Shown: in pieces, positions 1 to 8,614 of the stretch
Position numbering within the stretch: position 1 is the stretch's first letter
How the letters are laid out: the number at the start of each line of letters is the position of its first letter
Assembly (NCBI GenBank): GCA_963976795.1
Contig: CAXBLT010000001.1
Location: 290,611-354,610, forward strand
Source of the DNA: UBA7359 sp963976795
GTDB taxonomy: Bacteria; Pseudomonadota; Gammaproteobacteria; Eutrophobiales; Eutrophobiaceae
DNA length: 64,000 nucleotides
Reading direction: 5' to 3'
Position numbers and translations under genes: made by a program
Notes under the pieces: model-generated
Seen by the model: only the letters and a program-made list of their open reading frames with translations
What the model was told of the DNA's origin: nothing
The model's database searches: none

Positions 1-319
1 TTTTCGTACCTGTTTAATTCGATTTCCTATCATTGGATAATTCTCCGATTTACAAAATTAAAAATATTTACTATATTTGTAAACTATAGACATCGGCAAA
101 TATGATGTCAAACTTTAATTTATTTAATTATCAATAAGTTAGAATAATGGCAGCAAATACACAACTGAGGTTTGTTAACGATATAGTGCAGTCCAGTATC
201 ACTCCCCTAACCCTAACTCATATGATAACTGCTGGACGAAATGGGATACAGACACTTATCAGGTTATAGGTCCATAAACCGATAGGTCCCTTTCAAAGGC
301 TTACAAATGGAGTATTAAA
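1..319. other. Non-coding left edge upstream of the YdjM-like gene
   Basis: No convincing gene is visible here. The stretch is AT-rich. It holds an 8-bp perfect inverted repeat (TTTACAAA at 49-56 and TTTGTAAA at 76-83), compatible with a weak hairpin but with no T-tract. It also holds a direct repeat ATAGGTCC at 266-273 and 282-289, with a 16-bp period. GGAG at 308-311 is well placed as the ribosome binding site of the gene starting at 320. No promoter could be fixed with confidence. Confidence 0.5.
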
Positions 320-682
320 ATGTCTAATGGTGCAACACATATAGCAGCTTCAGGGCTAGGAGTTTTAGCATGCGCAGCAACACAAGAATATTTAGAAAAT
401 GGTGAAGTTTCTTTAAAACCTTTTGCTTTAGGAACACTTGCAGCTAAAACTGCAAAGCTACCTGATATTATTGAACCCGCTTTTCATCCAAATCATCGCC
501 AATTTTTTCATAGTCTTGGTTTTGCAGGCATCCTTGGTTATGGAATGTATGAACTGTATAAGTGGGAAACAGAGGATGAGTTTAAAAAAGCATTAAGACT
601 GGCGGGTTTAGCTATAGGTGGTTCGTATTTAATCCATTTGTTATGTGATTCAACTACACCAAAAGGGTTACCTGTTATTTAG
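320..682 (+). CDS. YdjM/DUF457-like membrane-bound metal-dependent hydrolase (short)
   Basis: The 120-residue product resembles the YdjM/DUF457 family of inner-membrane, predicted metal-dependent hydrolases. The supporting motifs are a His near the N-terminus (THIAAS), LPDIIEP followed by HPNHRQFFHS around residues 47-65, and HLLCDSTTPKG near the C-terminus. These match the family pattern of scattered His/Asp ligands around PD and HR..FHS. Two hydrophobic stretches, about 66-80 and 93-108, could be membrane segments. Family members are usually longer (about 150-200 residues), so this is a short version, but it has a good GGAG ribosome binding site and no sign of truncation. It stands alone and converges on the next gene. 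The substrate is unknown. Confidence 0.6.
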   Translation: MSNGATHIAASGLGVLACAATQEYLENGEVSLKPFALGTLAAKTAKLPDIIEPAFHPNHRQFFHSLGFAGILGYGMYELYKWETEDEFKKALRLAGLAIGGSYLIHLLCDSTTPKGLPVI

Positions 683-701
683 TTTTGCTTAGGTTTTGTA
701 T

Positions 702-798
702 TGTCGATAGCATCGACACATCATCAATATATGTCGATATTTTCTTATAATTTCGACATATCTTAAAAACGTGTCGATTTTTCTGTGAATTTTCGACA
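702..798. repeat. Cluster of three TGTCGA/TCGACA inverted repeats
   Basis: Six copies of the hexamer TGTCGA alternate in orientation. They form a 17-bp perfect hairpin (TGTCGAT-AGC-ATCGACA, 702-718), then ATATGTCGA (729-737) with TCGACATAT (753-761), then TGTCGA (772-777) with TCGACA (793-798). The cluster lies between two convergent genes. It is too regular for chance, but it lacks a terminator T-tract. It could be a protein-binding array, a REP-like element or a set of mRNA 3'-end hairpins. Confidence 0.7.
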
Positions 799-847
799 TA
801 TACCGCTAATAAATCTGTTTATGCAACTTCATCTAATTATGAAATTA

Positions 848-1720
848 CTAATAAGTCTTGATGCCGTGTTTAAGTAATTCCCGGGGCAAAATATCATCAA
901 GGTTTTGTACTTCCTTCTCAGTAAGCTCGATAAGATTAAAATTGTATTTGCTGTAGATAGCTTGTTTCTCATGTTTCCGTTTCAGGTATTTCTCTGCTTC
1001 TTCATAACCCCAGTATTCAATATAGACTTTTCCTGTTGGCAGGTAGAAATCACAATACACATCTTCTTCAATTGGTAGCTTTCTTTCATAGGCATGAATC
1101 ACTTCTGCCATATAAAGCCAGTTATCGATCAGCATCTCTGCTTTGGAACGGACATAATGACCATCAGTACAACGATGTACGGCCTTGAATTTTTGCCTGA
1201 ATTCATCTGTAGTCGTTTTGTTGGTTTCAGTATTCGAGGCTGTCTCTTCTTCAGCGCCGCCTTGCAATTCATTAATACTATTCAATAAGGATTTATTAGT
1301 CAGGATAGATTCTGTCCAGGCAACATACGGCACGCCAGATCTTTTATCTTCCTTTTGTATGCCGTTTTGTTTCTTACCTTGTTCAGTAATAACCCAACCT
1401 TTGAGACCTTTGTCTATCCAACCCAGCTCTGACAAGATTGGATTGATTTTTAAAGAGGAAATACCGAAGTGTTGTGCAATGATTCTTGCTGTTATCACTT
1501 TGCCTATCGCTTCTTCCTGCAGAATATCTTCAGGCCAAATGATGTATTTCCCAAACTTGTCACTTTCTTTAACTTCACCACCCGCCTGTTTCCCTGCCGA
1601 TGTTAACTGCCAACCTTCATCATCTTGCGATATATAACCCTTATCTTTAAGCAAATTATCAACTTCGACTTTTTGTAACTCATTTGCTTTTGCTAATGCT
1701 GTGGCTGAAATCTTTTTCAT
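848..1720 (-). CDS. PD-(D/E)XK nuclease-like protein with duplicated N-terminal module
   Basis: The 290-residue protein has two parts. The N-terminal part contains two related modules: GWQLTSAGKQ...GKYIIWPEDIL at about 38-70 and GWVITEQGKK...GVPYVAWTESIL at about 108-144, winged-helix-like in character. The C-terminal part (about 185-290) carries a PD-(D/E)XK pattern: RSKAEMLIDNWL, then YCDFYLP, then VYIEYWG, then KHEKQAIY. These provide the E, D and E of a Vsr/restriction-like active site. Of three consecutive ATG codons (1726, 1723, 1720) the last sits about 6 nt after AAGGA and is preferred. Similar proteins are sometimes mislabelled glycerol kinase, and nothing here supports kinase activity. 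It is a lone gene. A role in DNA repair or defence is possible but is inference only. Confidence 0.6.
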   Translation of the reverse strand: MKKISATALAKANELQKVEVDNLLKDKGYISQDDEGWQLTSAGKQAGGEVKESDKFGKYIIWPEDILQEEAIGKVITARIIAQHFGISSLKINPILSELGWIDKGLKGWVITEQGKKQNGIQKEDKRSGVPYVAWTESILTNKSLLNSINELQGGAEEETASNTETNKTTTDEFRQKFKAVHRCTDGHYVRSKAEMLIDNWLYMAEVIHAYERKLPIEEDVYCDFYLPTGKVYIEYWGYEEAEKYLKRKHEKQAIYSKYNFNLIELTEKEVQNLDDILPRELLKHGIKTY

Positions 1721-1726
1721 CATCAT

Positions 1727-2080
1727 TCCTTTTTAACGTTTTCTTATCGAAATTATGAGAGTATTGATAAGGTTCTAGTTGCTTGTATTTAGATTAATCT
1801 ATCGAACTGACTTGGTCATCTTTATGTGTAAGCTGACGTTCCTTCAATTTTGAAATTCTCCCCTACAGAAATTTCCATTTTTTCAGCTTTTCCTACGGAT
1901 TTACTCTGCCAGATTTTCTATATATTTTGAAGCTATATATCTTAATAGAACTTGAGTTTTCGAAAGGAATTAAAAGTATAGAAAATATTCTGAAGAATTA
2001 AATTATTATTCTTATGCGCTATTCTCTACATATATATTCTCTAGTTCAGCAGTTTCGGTCTGTCTCTGATAGCCACGCAC
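1727..2080. other. Non-coding stretch upstream of the nuclease-like gene
   Basis: This 354-bp AT-rich region separates the start of the minus-strand nuclease-like gene from the terminator of the polysaccharide locus. It must hold the nuclease-like gene's promoter, but no hexamer pair stands out. No convincing small gene, tRNA or repeat was seen. Confidence 0.5.
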
Positions 2081-2113
2081 AAAAAAAGGGTTTCATTAAG
2101 AAACCCTTTTTTT
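2081..2113 (-). terminator. Bidirectional rho-independent terminator after galU
   Basis: A perfect 14-bp stem (AAAAAAAGGGTTTC / GAAACCCTTTTTTT) with a 5-nt ATTAA loop gives T7 tracts on both strands. It lies 25 bp past the galU stop codon, and no other strong intrinsic terminator was seen at the 3' end of the long minus-strand polysaccharide array. Confidence 0.9.
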
Positions 2114-2138
2114 GCCGATTTATTGTCTGTTAGTTTTG

Positions 2139-3011
2139 TCAGTCGATTGCCTTCAAATATGCATGAAACTCTTCCTTGATGCTGGGGTCTTTCAAGGCAT
2201 ATTGAATTGAGGCCTGCATGTAGCCTAGCTTTGAACCGCAGTCGTAGCGCGTGCCTTCAAATTCATAGGCATTAACCACTTCCTGTTTCAGCAACATGCT
2301 TATTGCATCTGTTAGTTGAATTTCATTGCCCGCCCCTCTAGGTGTATTTTCCAGGCAAGTGAATATCTCAGGGCTTAAGACATAGCGTCCAACAACGGCC
2401 AGGGTTGATGGGGCTGCTTCTGGTTTGGGCTTTTCGACAATGCTGGTGATTTTAAATAATGACTTATCCTGCGTCGATTCAGTGGCGACTATGCCGTATT
2501 TCGATGTCTCTTCTTTCAGCACATCTTGTACCGCAATGACGCTGCTACCTTCTTGCTGGTATTTGCCGACCATCTGCTTTATCGCGCCTCGACTGCCATC
2601 TTCAATCAAATCATCGGGCAGGATGACTGCGAATGGCTCATTCCCTATCACTGGCTTAGCGCATAACACCGCATGACCTAAACCTAGTGGTTCTGCTTGT
2701 CTTATGTAGATGCAGGTCACATCGTTCGGGACGATATTTCTGACAATTTCGAGTTGTTCTAGTTTGTTTTTCTTTTCAAGTTCCGTTTCGAGTTCATAGG
2801 CCTTATCAAAATGATCGGTTATGGAGCGCTTTGTTCTACCCGTAATAAAGATAAGTTCGGTTATCCCTGCGGCAACCGCTTCTTCTGCGGCATATTGTAT
2901 TAGTGGTTTATCCACTATCGGTAACATTTCTTTTGGGTTGGCCTTGGTCGCTGGTAAAAATCGGGTGCCCATTCCCGCTACCGGAAAAACTGCTTTTGTA
3001 ATTTTAGTCAT
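2139..3011 (-). CDS. galU: UTP-glucose-1-phosphate uridylyltransferase GalU
   Basis: GalU makes UDP-glucose from UTP and glucose-1-phosphate in the cytoplasm. The nucleotidyltransferase signature GMGTRFLPATKANPKEMLPI lies at about residues 13-32. The typical PLGLGHAVLCAK, VILPDDLI, IVEKPKPEAAPS and YDCGSKLGY motifs follow, and the length (290) is normal. Its start overlaps the stop of the upstream dehydratase gene by 8 nt, so it is translated as part of that operon. Together with ugd and lspL in the same locus it supplies UDP-Glc, UDP-GlcA and UDP-GalA. It is the last gene before a strong terminator. Confidence 0.95.
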   Translation of the reverse strand: MTKITKAVFPVAGMGTRFLPATKANPKEMLPIVDKPLIQYAAEEAVAAGITELIFITGRTKRSITDHFDKAYELETELEKKNKLEQLEIVRNIVPNDVTCIYIRQAEPLGLGHAVLCAKPVIGNEPFAVILPDDLIEDGSRGAIKQMVGKYQQEGSSVIAVQDVLKEETSKYGIVATESTQDKSLFKITSIVEKPKPEAAPSTLAVVGRYVLSPEIFTCLENTPRGAGNEIQLTDAISMLLKQEVVNAYEFEGTRYDCGSKLGYMQASIQYALKDPSIKEEFHAYLKAID

Positions 3012-4857
3012 GTGATTCTTTTTTAAATGAGATTATATTGTTTTCAGATTCATCTATGAACGGCACCAGGCTTTTTAATAACGCCTTCTGTTTATCGTTA
3101 TCGAAATCGCTTAGTGAGTTATTTATTTCTTTTATTCTAGCGTCTAAATCTTTCAGATTTGTTACTGCGTGTTTAGCCAATAAGATCTTTTTGTGTGTCG
3201 TTTTTTCTCTTATCTCATCGGGATAGAATAATTCTTCATACATTTTTTCTCCTGGTCGTAAGCCAGTGTATTCGATAGGGATATCTTTATGTGGCATGAG
3301 CCCGGATAAGCGAATCATTTGTTCGGCAAGATAATTTATCTTCACTGGTTCGCCCATATCCAGTACGAATATCTCTCCGCCGACACCCATTTTACTCGCT
3401 TGCAAAATAAGCTGGCTCGCTTCACGTATCGTCATAAAATAACGCGTGACTTCCGGGTGGGTCACTGTGATTGGTCCGCCTGCACTTATCTGCTCTCTAA
3501 ACAGCGGCACCACGCTACCATCAGAATCGAGTACGTTCCCAAACCTGACGGTGATAAAACTGGTTGCGCTATTCTTGTTGATATTTTCTATGTACAACTC
3601 GCCGATTCGTTTTGTAGCACCTAATACATTAGTCGGATTAACGGCCTTATCCGTTGAGATTAATATAAATCGACTGCAGTTATGTTTGCTTGCTGCATCA
3701 GCAATATTTTTCGTGGCGATAATATTGTTTCTTATGGCTTCTCTCGCCTCTCGTTCAAGAATCGGCACATGTTTGTAGGCAGCGGCATGGAATATGATAT
3801 CGGGAGAGTATCGTTCAAAAATATTTTCAATTTTATCTACGTCACAGAGATCGCCCAAAACATACTCTACTGGTACTTTTGAATTTGTTAATGCAAGCTC
3901 GATCTTATATAAATTAAACTCGCTTCTTTCAAAGATAATGATTCTTTCGGGGCCGAGTTTAGAGATTTGCAGACATAATTCAGAACCGATTGAACCGCCA
4001 CCACCGGTAACAAGGATTGTTTTATTCGTTAATTCTTTTTGAACCTCGTTCCAGTCCAGTTCTATTTTTTCTCTGCCGAGTAGATCTTCAATCGACACCG
4101 ACCTTAATTCGGGCAGTGCTTCGGTGACTGAAACCATGTCCTGGATACCCGGTAATGTTTTTATCGGCAACTCTGTCGTCTCGCACTTGGTGACGATCGC
4201 GCGCATTTGCTGACTGTCGGCGGAGGGTATCGCAATAATGATGATATCGACTTCGTACTTAAGGCATATTTCCTTGACTCTATTGATATCACCTAACACT
4301 CGAATGCCATGCATCTCTGAGCTTTTTAGGTCATTGTTATCATCCAAAAACCCGATCGGGACATAAACGCCTTCGCGCATAATTTCTCGGACAAGCATCT
4401 CAGCAGCCCTACCCGCCCCGATAATAAGCACTCTCTTACTATCATTCAGTGTATTAATACTAAATGAATGGTCTTTCCAAACCCGGTATCCCAGCCTGGG
4501 TCCTCCAAGAAAAAACATCAAGAAGAAGGGATAGAGCACGAGAATAGATCGCGGGATGCCTTCTAGCCGAAACAAGATAAAACAAATTAGCGTAATGGAT
4601 AAAGCACCAAAGATGGATGCGCGAAATATATTCCAGAGATCCGGGATACTCGCAAAACGCCAAATCCCTCTATAGAGACGGAACCTTCGAAAAACGATGA
4701 CTTGAATGACAATAACTAAAGGGATCAGGAATACACTTTTTTCCCAGTCCTGAAATGGGAAGTTAAAATTAAACCTCGCCCACCATGAAAACTGCCACGC
4801 CAACACTGACATGAGTAGGTCATGCAAGATGACTTGTGTTTTTTTAGAAATTTTCAA
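3004..4857 (-). CDS. WbpM/CapD/PglF-type UDP-GlcNAc 4,6-dehydratase (membrane)
   Basis: This 617-residue protein is a membrane-anchored nucleoside-diphosphate-sugar 4,6-dehydratase of the WbpM/CapD/PglF family. These enzymes typically convert UDP-GlcNAc to the 4-keto-6-deoxy sugar. Four hydrophobic segments occupy the first about 120 residues. A CoA-binding-like Rossmann domain follows (LIIGAGRAAEML, about 145), then the catalytic SDR domain with TGGGGSIGSELC near 285 and STDKAVNPTN...GATKR near 400. The residue four before the catalytic Lys is Leu (LGATK) where classical SDRs have Tyr; large dehydratases of this family vary there. It overlaps the upstream transferase stop by 4 nt (ATGA), implying translational coupling. 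Confidence 0.9.
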   Translation of the reverse strand: MKISKKTQVILHDLLMSVLAWQFSWWARFNFNFPFQDWEKSVFLIPLVIVIQVIVFRRFRLYRGIWRFASIPDLWNIFRASIFGALSITLICFILFRLEGIPRSILVLYPFFLMFFLGGPRLGYRVWKDHSFSINTLNDSKRVLIIGAGRAAEMLVREIMREGVYVPIGFLDDNNDLKSSEMHGIRVLGDINRVKEICLKYEVDIIIIAIPSADSQQMRAIVTKCETTELPIKTLPGIQDMVSVTEALPELRSVSIEDLLGREKIELDWNEVQKELTNKTILVTGGGGSIGSELCLQISKLGPERIIIFERSEFNLYKIELALTNSKVPVEYVLGDLCDVDKIENIFERYSPDIIFHAAAYKHVPILEREAREAIRNNIIATKNIADAASKHNCSRFILISTDKAVNPTNVLGATKRIGELYIENINKNSATSFITVRFGNVLDSDGSVVPLFREQISAGGPITVTHPEVTRYFMTIREASQLILQASKMGVGGEIFVLDMGEPVKINYLAEQMIRLSGLMPHKDIPIEYTGLRPGEKMYEELFYPDEIREKTTHKKILLAKHAVTNLKDLDARIKEINNSLSDFDNDKQKALLKSLVPFIDESENNIISFKKESHD

Positions 4858-5891
4858 ACCGATTTTGTCTTTGCAATAAAATAATTTTTCTGTCCAAGCA
4901 GCCAGAGTATACCAATCAGGCTATAAACTAATATTAGCATTGCTAACTCAAGACTTTTATCAAAATTTGCAATGGTTGCACAGGGCCAGACGATTAACAG
5001 GTTGATCATGAATAAACCGATAGCTAATTGGCTATGAGTGAACCCGGACTGATAGAAACGCTGATAGGCATGGGAGTTATGCGCCTGGTACCACTTTTCG
5101 CGATTCAGTATTCTTTTAAATAGTGTGTACGTTGCATCGCCAATAAAAGGCGCGAGTAAGATCAGCCAAACACTAATGGAGATGATATTTTTTGCTCCAG
5201 TATAAATCGACAACAAGCCGAATAAAAAGCCTATAGAACAGCTACCCACATCCCCCATGAATATTTTTGCTGGCGACCAATTCCAGTATAAAAAAGCGAG
5301 CGTTGATGAGAACAGGCCCAAGATTAAAATCGTAAAGGGTATATTCTCAGCTGTCATAAAAAGATACCCACAGAACAGGCTCACCATGATCGTCTGTATG
5401 GCAGCAAAGCCATCGGTACCATCCATGAAGTTATAGAGGTTTATGAGCCAAACCACGAATAAAACACTGAATAGGTATCCCGCATGACTTAATTGCAAAG
5501 TATAATTATTAATTGAAACAGTAGTGAAGCCACCTATGAGATATATGGAAAGCAATGCGCTTATCACATAGGTCAATGCCCTTTTGAGTGCTGATATATT
5601 TTTAAAATCGTCGATTAACCCCGTAATTGCCACGATACTCAAACCCAGCAATAGACTCAGCGCCAGATTGCTCTCAATCATGTCATATGCGAATAGCGCT
5701 GATATTGTGATCAACAGCGTTAGCACTATGCCTATCCCACCACCCTTAGGCGTGGGCGTTGTGTGCGAACTACGGTTATTGGGGACATCGAATAGATTCT
5801 TTCTGATTGAATACTGGCGAATGAGATAAATGATCAAGCTTGAAAACAGCATGATAGATATGCAGATAGTCAAAATAGCGGGAAGCATCAT
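4854..5891 (-). CDS. WecA/WbpL-like undecaprenyl-phosphate sugar-1-phosphate transferase
   Basis: A polytopic membrane protein of 345 residues in the GT4/MraY-WecA superfamily. It should transfer a HexNAc-1-phosphate from the UDP-sugar to undecaprenyl phosphate, starting glycan assembly at the inner membrane. About ten hydrophobic segments are visible. Signature motifs are NLYNFMDGTDGFA (about 150), the DVGS motif in FMGDVGSCSIGF (about 212) and NSHAYQRFY (about 270), the last being typical of the WbpL subfamily. It is coupled to the downstream dehydratase by an ATGA overlap. The pairing of a WbpL-like transferase with a WbpM-like dehydratase at the end of a locus is known from Pseudomonas O-antigen clusters. 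Confidence 0.9.
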   Translation of the reverse strand: MMLPAILTICISIMLFSSLIIYLIRQYSIRKNLFDVPNNRSSHTTPTPKGGGIGIVLTLLITISALFAYDMIESNLALSLLLGLSIVAITGLIDDFKNISALKRALTYVISALLSIYLIGGFTTVSINNYTLQLSHAGYLFSVLFVVWLINLYNFMDGTDGFAAIQTIMVSLFCGYLFMTAENIPFTILILGLFSSTLAFLYWNWSPAKIFMGDVGSCSIGFLFGLLSIYTGAKNIISISVWLILLAPFIGDATYTLFKRILNREKWYQAHNSHAYQRFYQSGFTHSQLAIGLFMINLLIVWPCATIANFDKSLELAMLILVYSLIGILWLLGQKNYFIAKTKSV

Positions 5892-5924
5892 ATTATTACT
5901 ACTAGTGAAGTGCTAATGATCAGA

Positions 5925-7067
5925 TTACGGGCATTCATTACATAATGACTTGTAAAATCTAATGGTTTGCGCGTTTATAATGTCAGTAGATAATTCTGCT
6001 TCTACTAAGCTGCGACTATTTCTACCCATCTCTTCCCTCAAGTCCTTATTTGACACCAATTGTTGGATCGCATTATACAAAGAATCCACATTTTTTAATT
6101 CGACAAGTAGCCCATTCTCATTATTTTTAACGATTTCACGACATCCGGGGACATCTGTGGCGATAAGTGGACGCCCCACAGCCGCTGCTTCCAGTAAAAC
6201 TTTGGGTAGACCTTCCCGGTAAGACGGCAAACAAACTATGCTGGCCATGGCTAATTTTTTGGGCATATCTGAATTGTGTCCTTGCCATTCAATGTAGCCT
6301 TCATCGGACCACATTTTCAGTGTCGTTTCCGGGATCGACATTGGATTATCCGGGTCCACGTCACCGACAAGCACAAATGTTGCTTTCAAACCTGCCAACT
6401 GTGCGCGTTTTGCCGCGTCAACAAACTCACCAATGCCTTTATCCCACAACATCCGACTGGCGAGCATGACAACTGGAGTTTCGTTGTCATCTGGCGATTG
6501 TATAAATTCGCTGGTATCTACGCCGGAGCCACGGATTAAGATACTCCGTTCAGAAACGGCTAATCCCTGCTCGATAAATAATTGCATATCGTCGGGGTTT
6601 TGGAAGATTGTCCAATAATTAGGTCTTTGCGCAAAATATTTGAATACCGGTTTTATAAAGAACCTTATGAACCTTGCCTGGAATTGCTGCGAGCTAAATA
6701 CATAGCCTAAGCCGGTAAAGGCATTAACAACCGATACATTTTTAATCCCCAATGCAGCAATTGAACTGATGAGGATGGTCTTTAGTGCCACATTATGAAT
6801 GATATCGGGCTTGTATTGTTTGAAGGTTCGTCGCAACTTAAGGATGTTTGCCAGATCGTTGAACGGTAGTTTAGATGACCTTACAAAATCAACATTGGCG
6901 ATGTTAATCCCTTTTTCTTTTATCCGCTCTGCATAATCATTACACCTTGTCAGGAGTTTGACTTCAGCGCCTGTCGCTTTCACTGTCAATGCTAATGAAA
7001 GCCGATGAAACCAGAATGTCCAGTCTTCGGAATCAACAATTAATAATTTGAACAGGCTTGTATCCAA
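5925..7067 (-). CDS. Glycosyltransferase family 4
   Basis: A 380-residue GT-B fold glycosyltransferase of family GT4. The N-terminal acceptor half includes KPDIIHNVALKT. The C-terminal nucleotide-sugar half includes VVMLASRMLWDKGIGEFVDA (about 200) and the conserved E-x7-E region CLPSYREGLPKVLLEAAAVGRP (about 283-305). No membrane segments are seen, so it acts on the cytoplasmic face. It lies 33 bp upstream of the WecA/WbpL-like gene and is the first gene of the small 3' group GT4-transferase-dehydratase-galU. It probably adds the second or a later sugar to the lipid-linked primer. Donor and acceptor cannot be read from sequence. Confidence 0.88.
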   Translation of the reverse strand: MDTSLFKLLIVDSEDWTFWFHRLSLALTVKATGAEVKLLTRCNDYAERIKEKGINIANVDFVRSSKLPFNDLANILKLRRTFKQYKPDIIHNVALKTILISSIAALGIKNVSVVNAFTGLGYVFSSQQFQARFIRFFIKPVFKYFAQRPNYWTIFQNPDDMQLFIEQGLAVSERSILIRGSGVDTSEFIQSPDDNETPVVMLASRMLWDKGIGEFVDAAKRAQLAGLKATFVLVGDVDPDNPMSIPETTLKMWSDEGYIEWQGHNSDMPKKLAMASIVCLPSYREGLPKVLLEAAAVGRPLIATDVPGCREIVKNNENGLLVELKNVDSLYNAIQQLVSNKDLREEMGRNSRSLVEAELSTDIINAQTIRFYKSLCNECP

Positions 7068-7102
7068 TGCTTATCTCTGAATTCAATGTTTGATGTCGAA
7101 GT

Positions 7103-7132
7103 AATTTTCTAAATATAGAAAAAGGTTATAAT
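7103..7132 (+). promoter_or_regulatory. Possible promoter for the methyltransferase-GT2 gene
   Basis: A perfect TATAAT lies at 7127-7132, 45 bp before the start codon, in the 109-bp gap between divergent genes. No good -35 element is found at 16-18 bp spacing, so only the -10 match supports the call. Confidence 0.3.
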
Positions 7133-7176
7133 ATTCTGTCATAGAACAATGATATTAACACTGCCCATAAATACAA

Positions 7177-8607
7177 ATGACTTTTTTTAGTAGAAAAGAC
7201 AGTATTATCAGTCAATATAATAGTCTTGCCAAAAGCAGACTTGAGTGGAAACAAAAAAATAAATATTTCCATGAACAAGACCTCAAGTATTTATCTTTTT
7301 TAATCCCTGCAGAAAGCAAAATACTAGATATAGGCTGTGGTGTAGGCGACACTCTGGCAGCACTAAAACCAGTCGAAGGCCTGGGAATAGACATTAGTGA
7401 TGATATGGTCACGGAAGCAAAGCGACTTTATCCTGAGCTCGATTTCTTGTCTGGCGACATAGAAGATGAAAATTTTATAAATTCAGTTACAGATAAATTT
7501 GATGTCATACTGCTATCAGACACTATAGGCAGCCTGGAAGACTGTCAGTCCACCCTAAACCACCTGCATAAGTTTTGCACACGTGAAACACGAATAATAA
7601 TTTCTTATTACTCCTTTCTATGGAGCCCATTTTTAAAGACAGCTGAATTATTGAAACTTAAAATGCACCAACCTGAAATGAATTTTTTATTGGCTGATGA
7701 TATCAATAACTTGTTAGACTTGGCGGGCTTTGATGTTGTAAAAAAAGAGTGGCGTCAGTTAGTACCTTTTAGTTTTTTCGGTATTGGCAACTTTATTAAC
7801 CGCTATATCGCAGCGCTACCTATTATTCGAAAACTATGCGTTAGAAATTATCTAGTAGCAAGGTCGACCCATATCCGAACAACCCCACCAAGTTCATGTA
7901 CTGTTGTCATACCCTGTAGAAACGAAAAAGGAAACATTGAGCCTGCTATTACTCGCCTGCCCGCATTCTGTGAAAATATTGAAATCATCTTCATTGAAGG
8001 TCATAGCCAAGATGGTACATTTGATGAAGCACTGAGAGTAGCAAACGAATATTCGCAATATGACATAAAGGTGCTTCAGCAAGATGGTGTAGGTAAAGCC
8101 GATGCCGTCTATAAGGCTTTTGATCATGCTAGAGGCGATATATTAATGATCCTTGATGCAGACTTAACGATGCCACCAGAAGACCTCTATAAATTCTGGG
8201 ATGCTATTCACTCAGGAAAAGGGGAATATATAAATGGCAGCCGACTGGTTTATCCGATGGATAAAGATGCCATGCGGCTTTTAAATTTAATCGCAAACCA
8301 TCTGTTCTCCATAATATTCAGCTGGTTATTGAACCAGAGATATACTGATACTTTATGCGGGACTAAAGTTTTGCGTCGTTCGGACTATATCAAGATCAAG
8401 AACGAACAGTCATACTTTGGCGAGTTTGACCCTTTTGGCGACTTCGATCTTATTTTCGGGAGCTCTAAACAAAATTTAAAAATGGTAGAAATACCAATTC
8501 GTTATAAAGCTAGAGATTATGGTAATACTCAAATTTCTCGATTTCGGCATGGCTTGCAATTATTGAGAATGGTCATCCATGGCTATCGTAAGCTTAAAGC
8601 CTTTTAA
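7177..8607 (+). CDS. Fusion: SAM methyltransferase + GT2 glycosyltransferase
   Basis: This 476-residue protein joins two enzymes. Residues about 1-220 form a class I SAM-dependent methyltransferase (ILDIGCGVGDTLAALK motif I near 46, then VEGLGIDIS). Residues about 238-476 form a GT2 GT-A glycosyltransferase of the dolichol-phosphate-mannose-synthase-like type, with VVIPCRNEKGNIEPA, the metal-binding ILDADLTMPP and DTLCGTKVLRR. No stop or frameshift lies between the domains. It heads a two-gene plus-strand unit that runs against the surrounding minus-strand locus. The fusion suggests that a methyl transfer and a glycosyl transfer act on the same lipid-linked or nucleotide-linked intermediate, but that is inference. 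Confidence 0.85.
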   Translation: MTFFSRKDSIISQYNSLAKSRLEWKQKNKYFHEQDLKYLSFLIPAESKILDIGCGVGDTLAALKPVEGLGIDISDDMVTEAKRLYPELDFLSGDIEDENFINSVTDKFDVILLSDTIGSLEDCQSTLNHLHKFCTRETRIIISYYSFLWSPFLKTAELLKLKMHQPEMNFLLADDINNLLDLAGFDVVKKEWRQLVPFSFFGIGNFINRYIAALPIIRKLCVRNYLVARSTHIRTTPPSSCTVVIPCRNEKGNIEPAITRLPAFCENIEIIFIEGHSQDGTFDEALRVANEYSQYDIKVLQQDGVGKADAVYKAFDHARGDILMILDADLTMPPEDLYKFWDAIHSGKGEYINGSRLVYPMDKDAMRLLNLIANHLFSIIFSWLLNQRYTDTLCGTKVLRRSDYIKIKNEQSYFGEFDPFGDFDLIFGSSKQNLKMVEIPIRYKARDYGNTQISRFRHGLQLLRMVIHGYRKLKAF

Positions 8608-8614
8608 ATATTGC

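Noticed and set aside
3319..3778. Plus-strand open frames of 101 and 110 residues
   Set aside because: They are shadows of the WbpM-like dehydratase gene, whose motifs are unambiguous on the minus strand.
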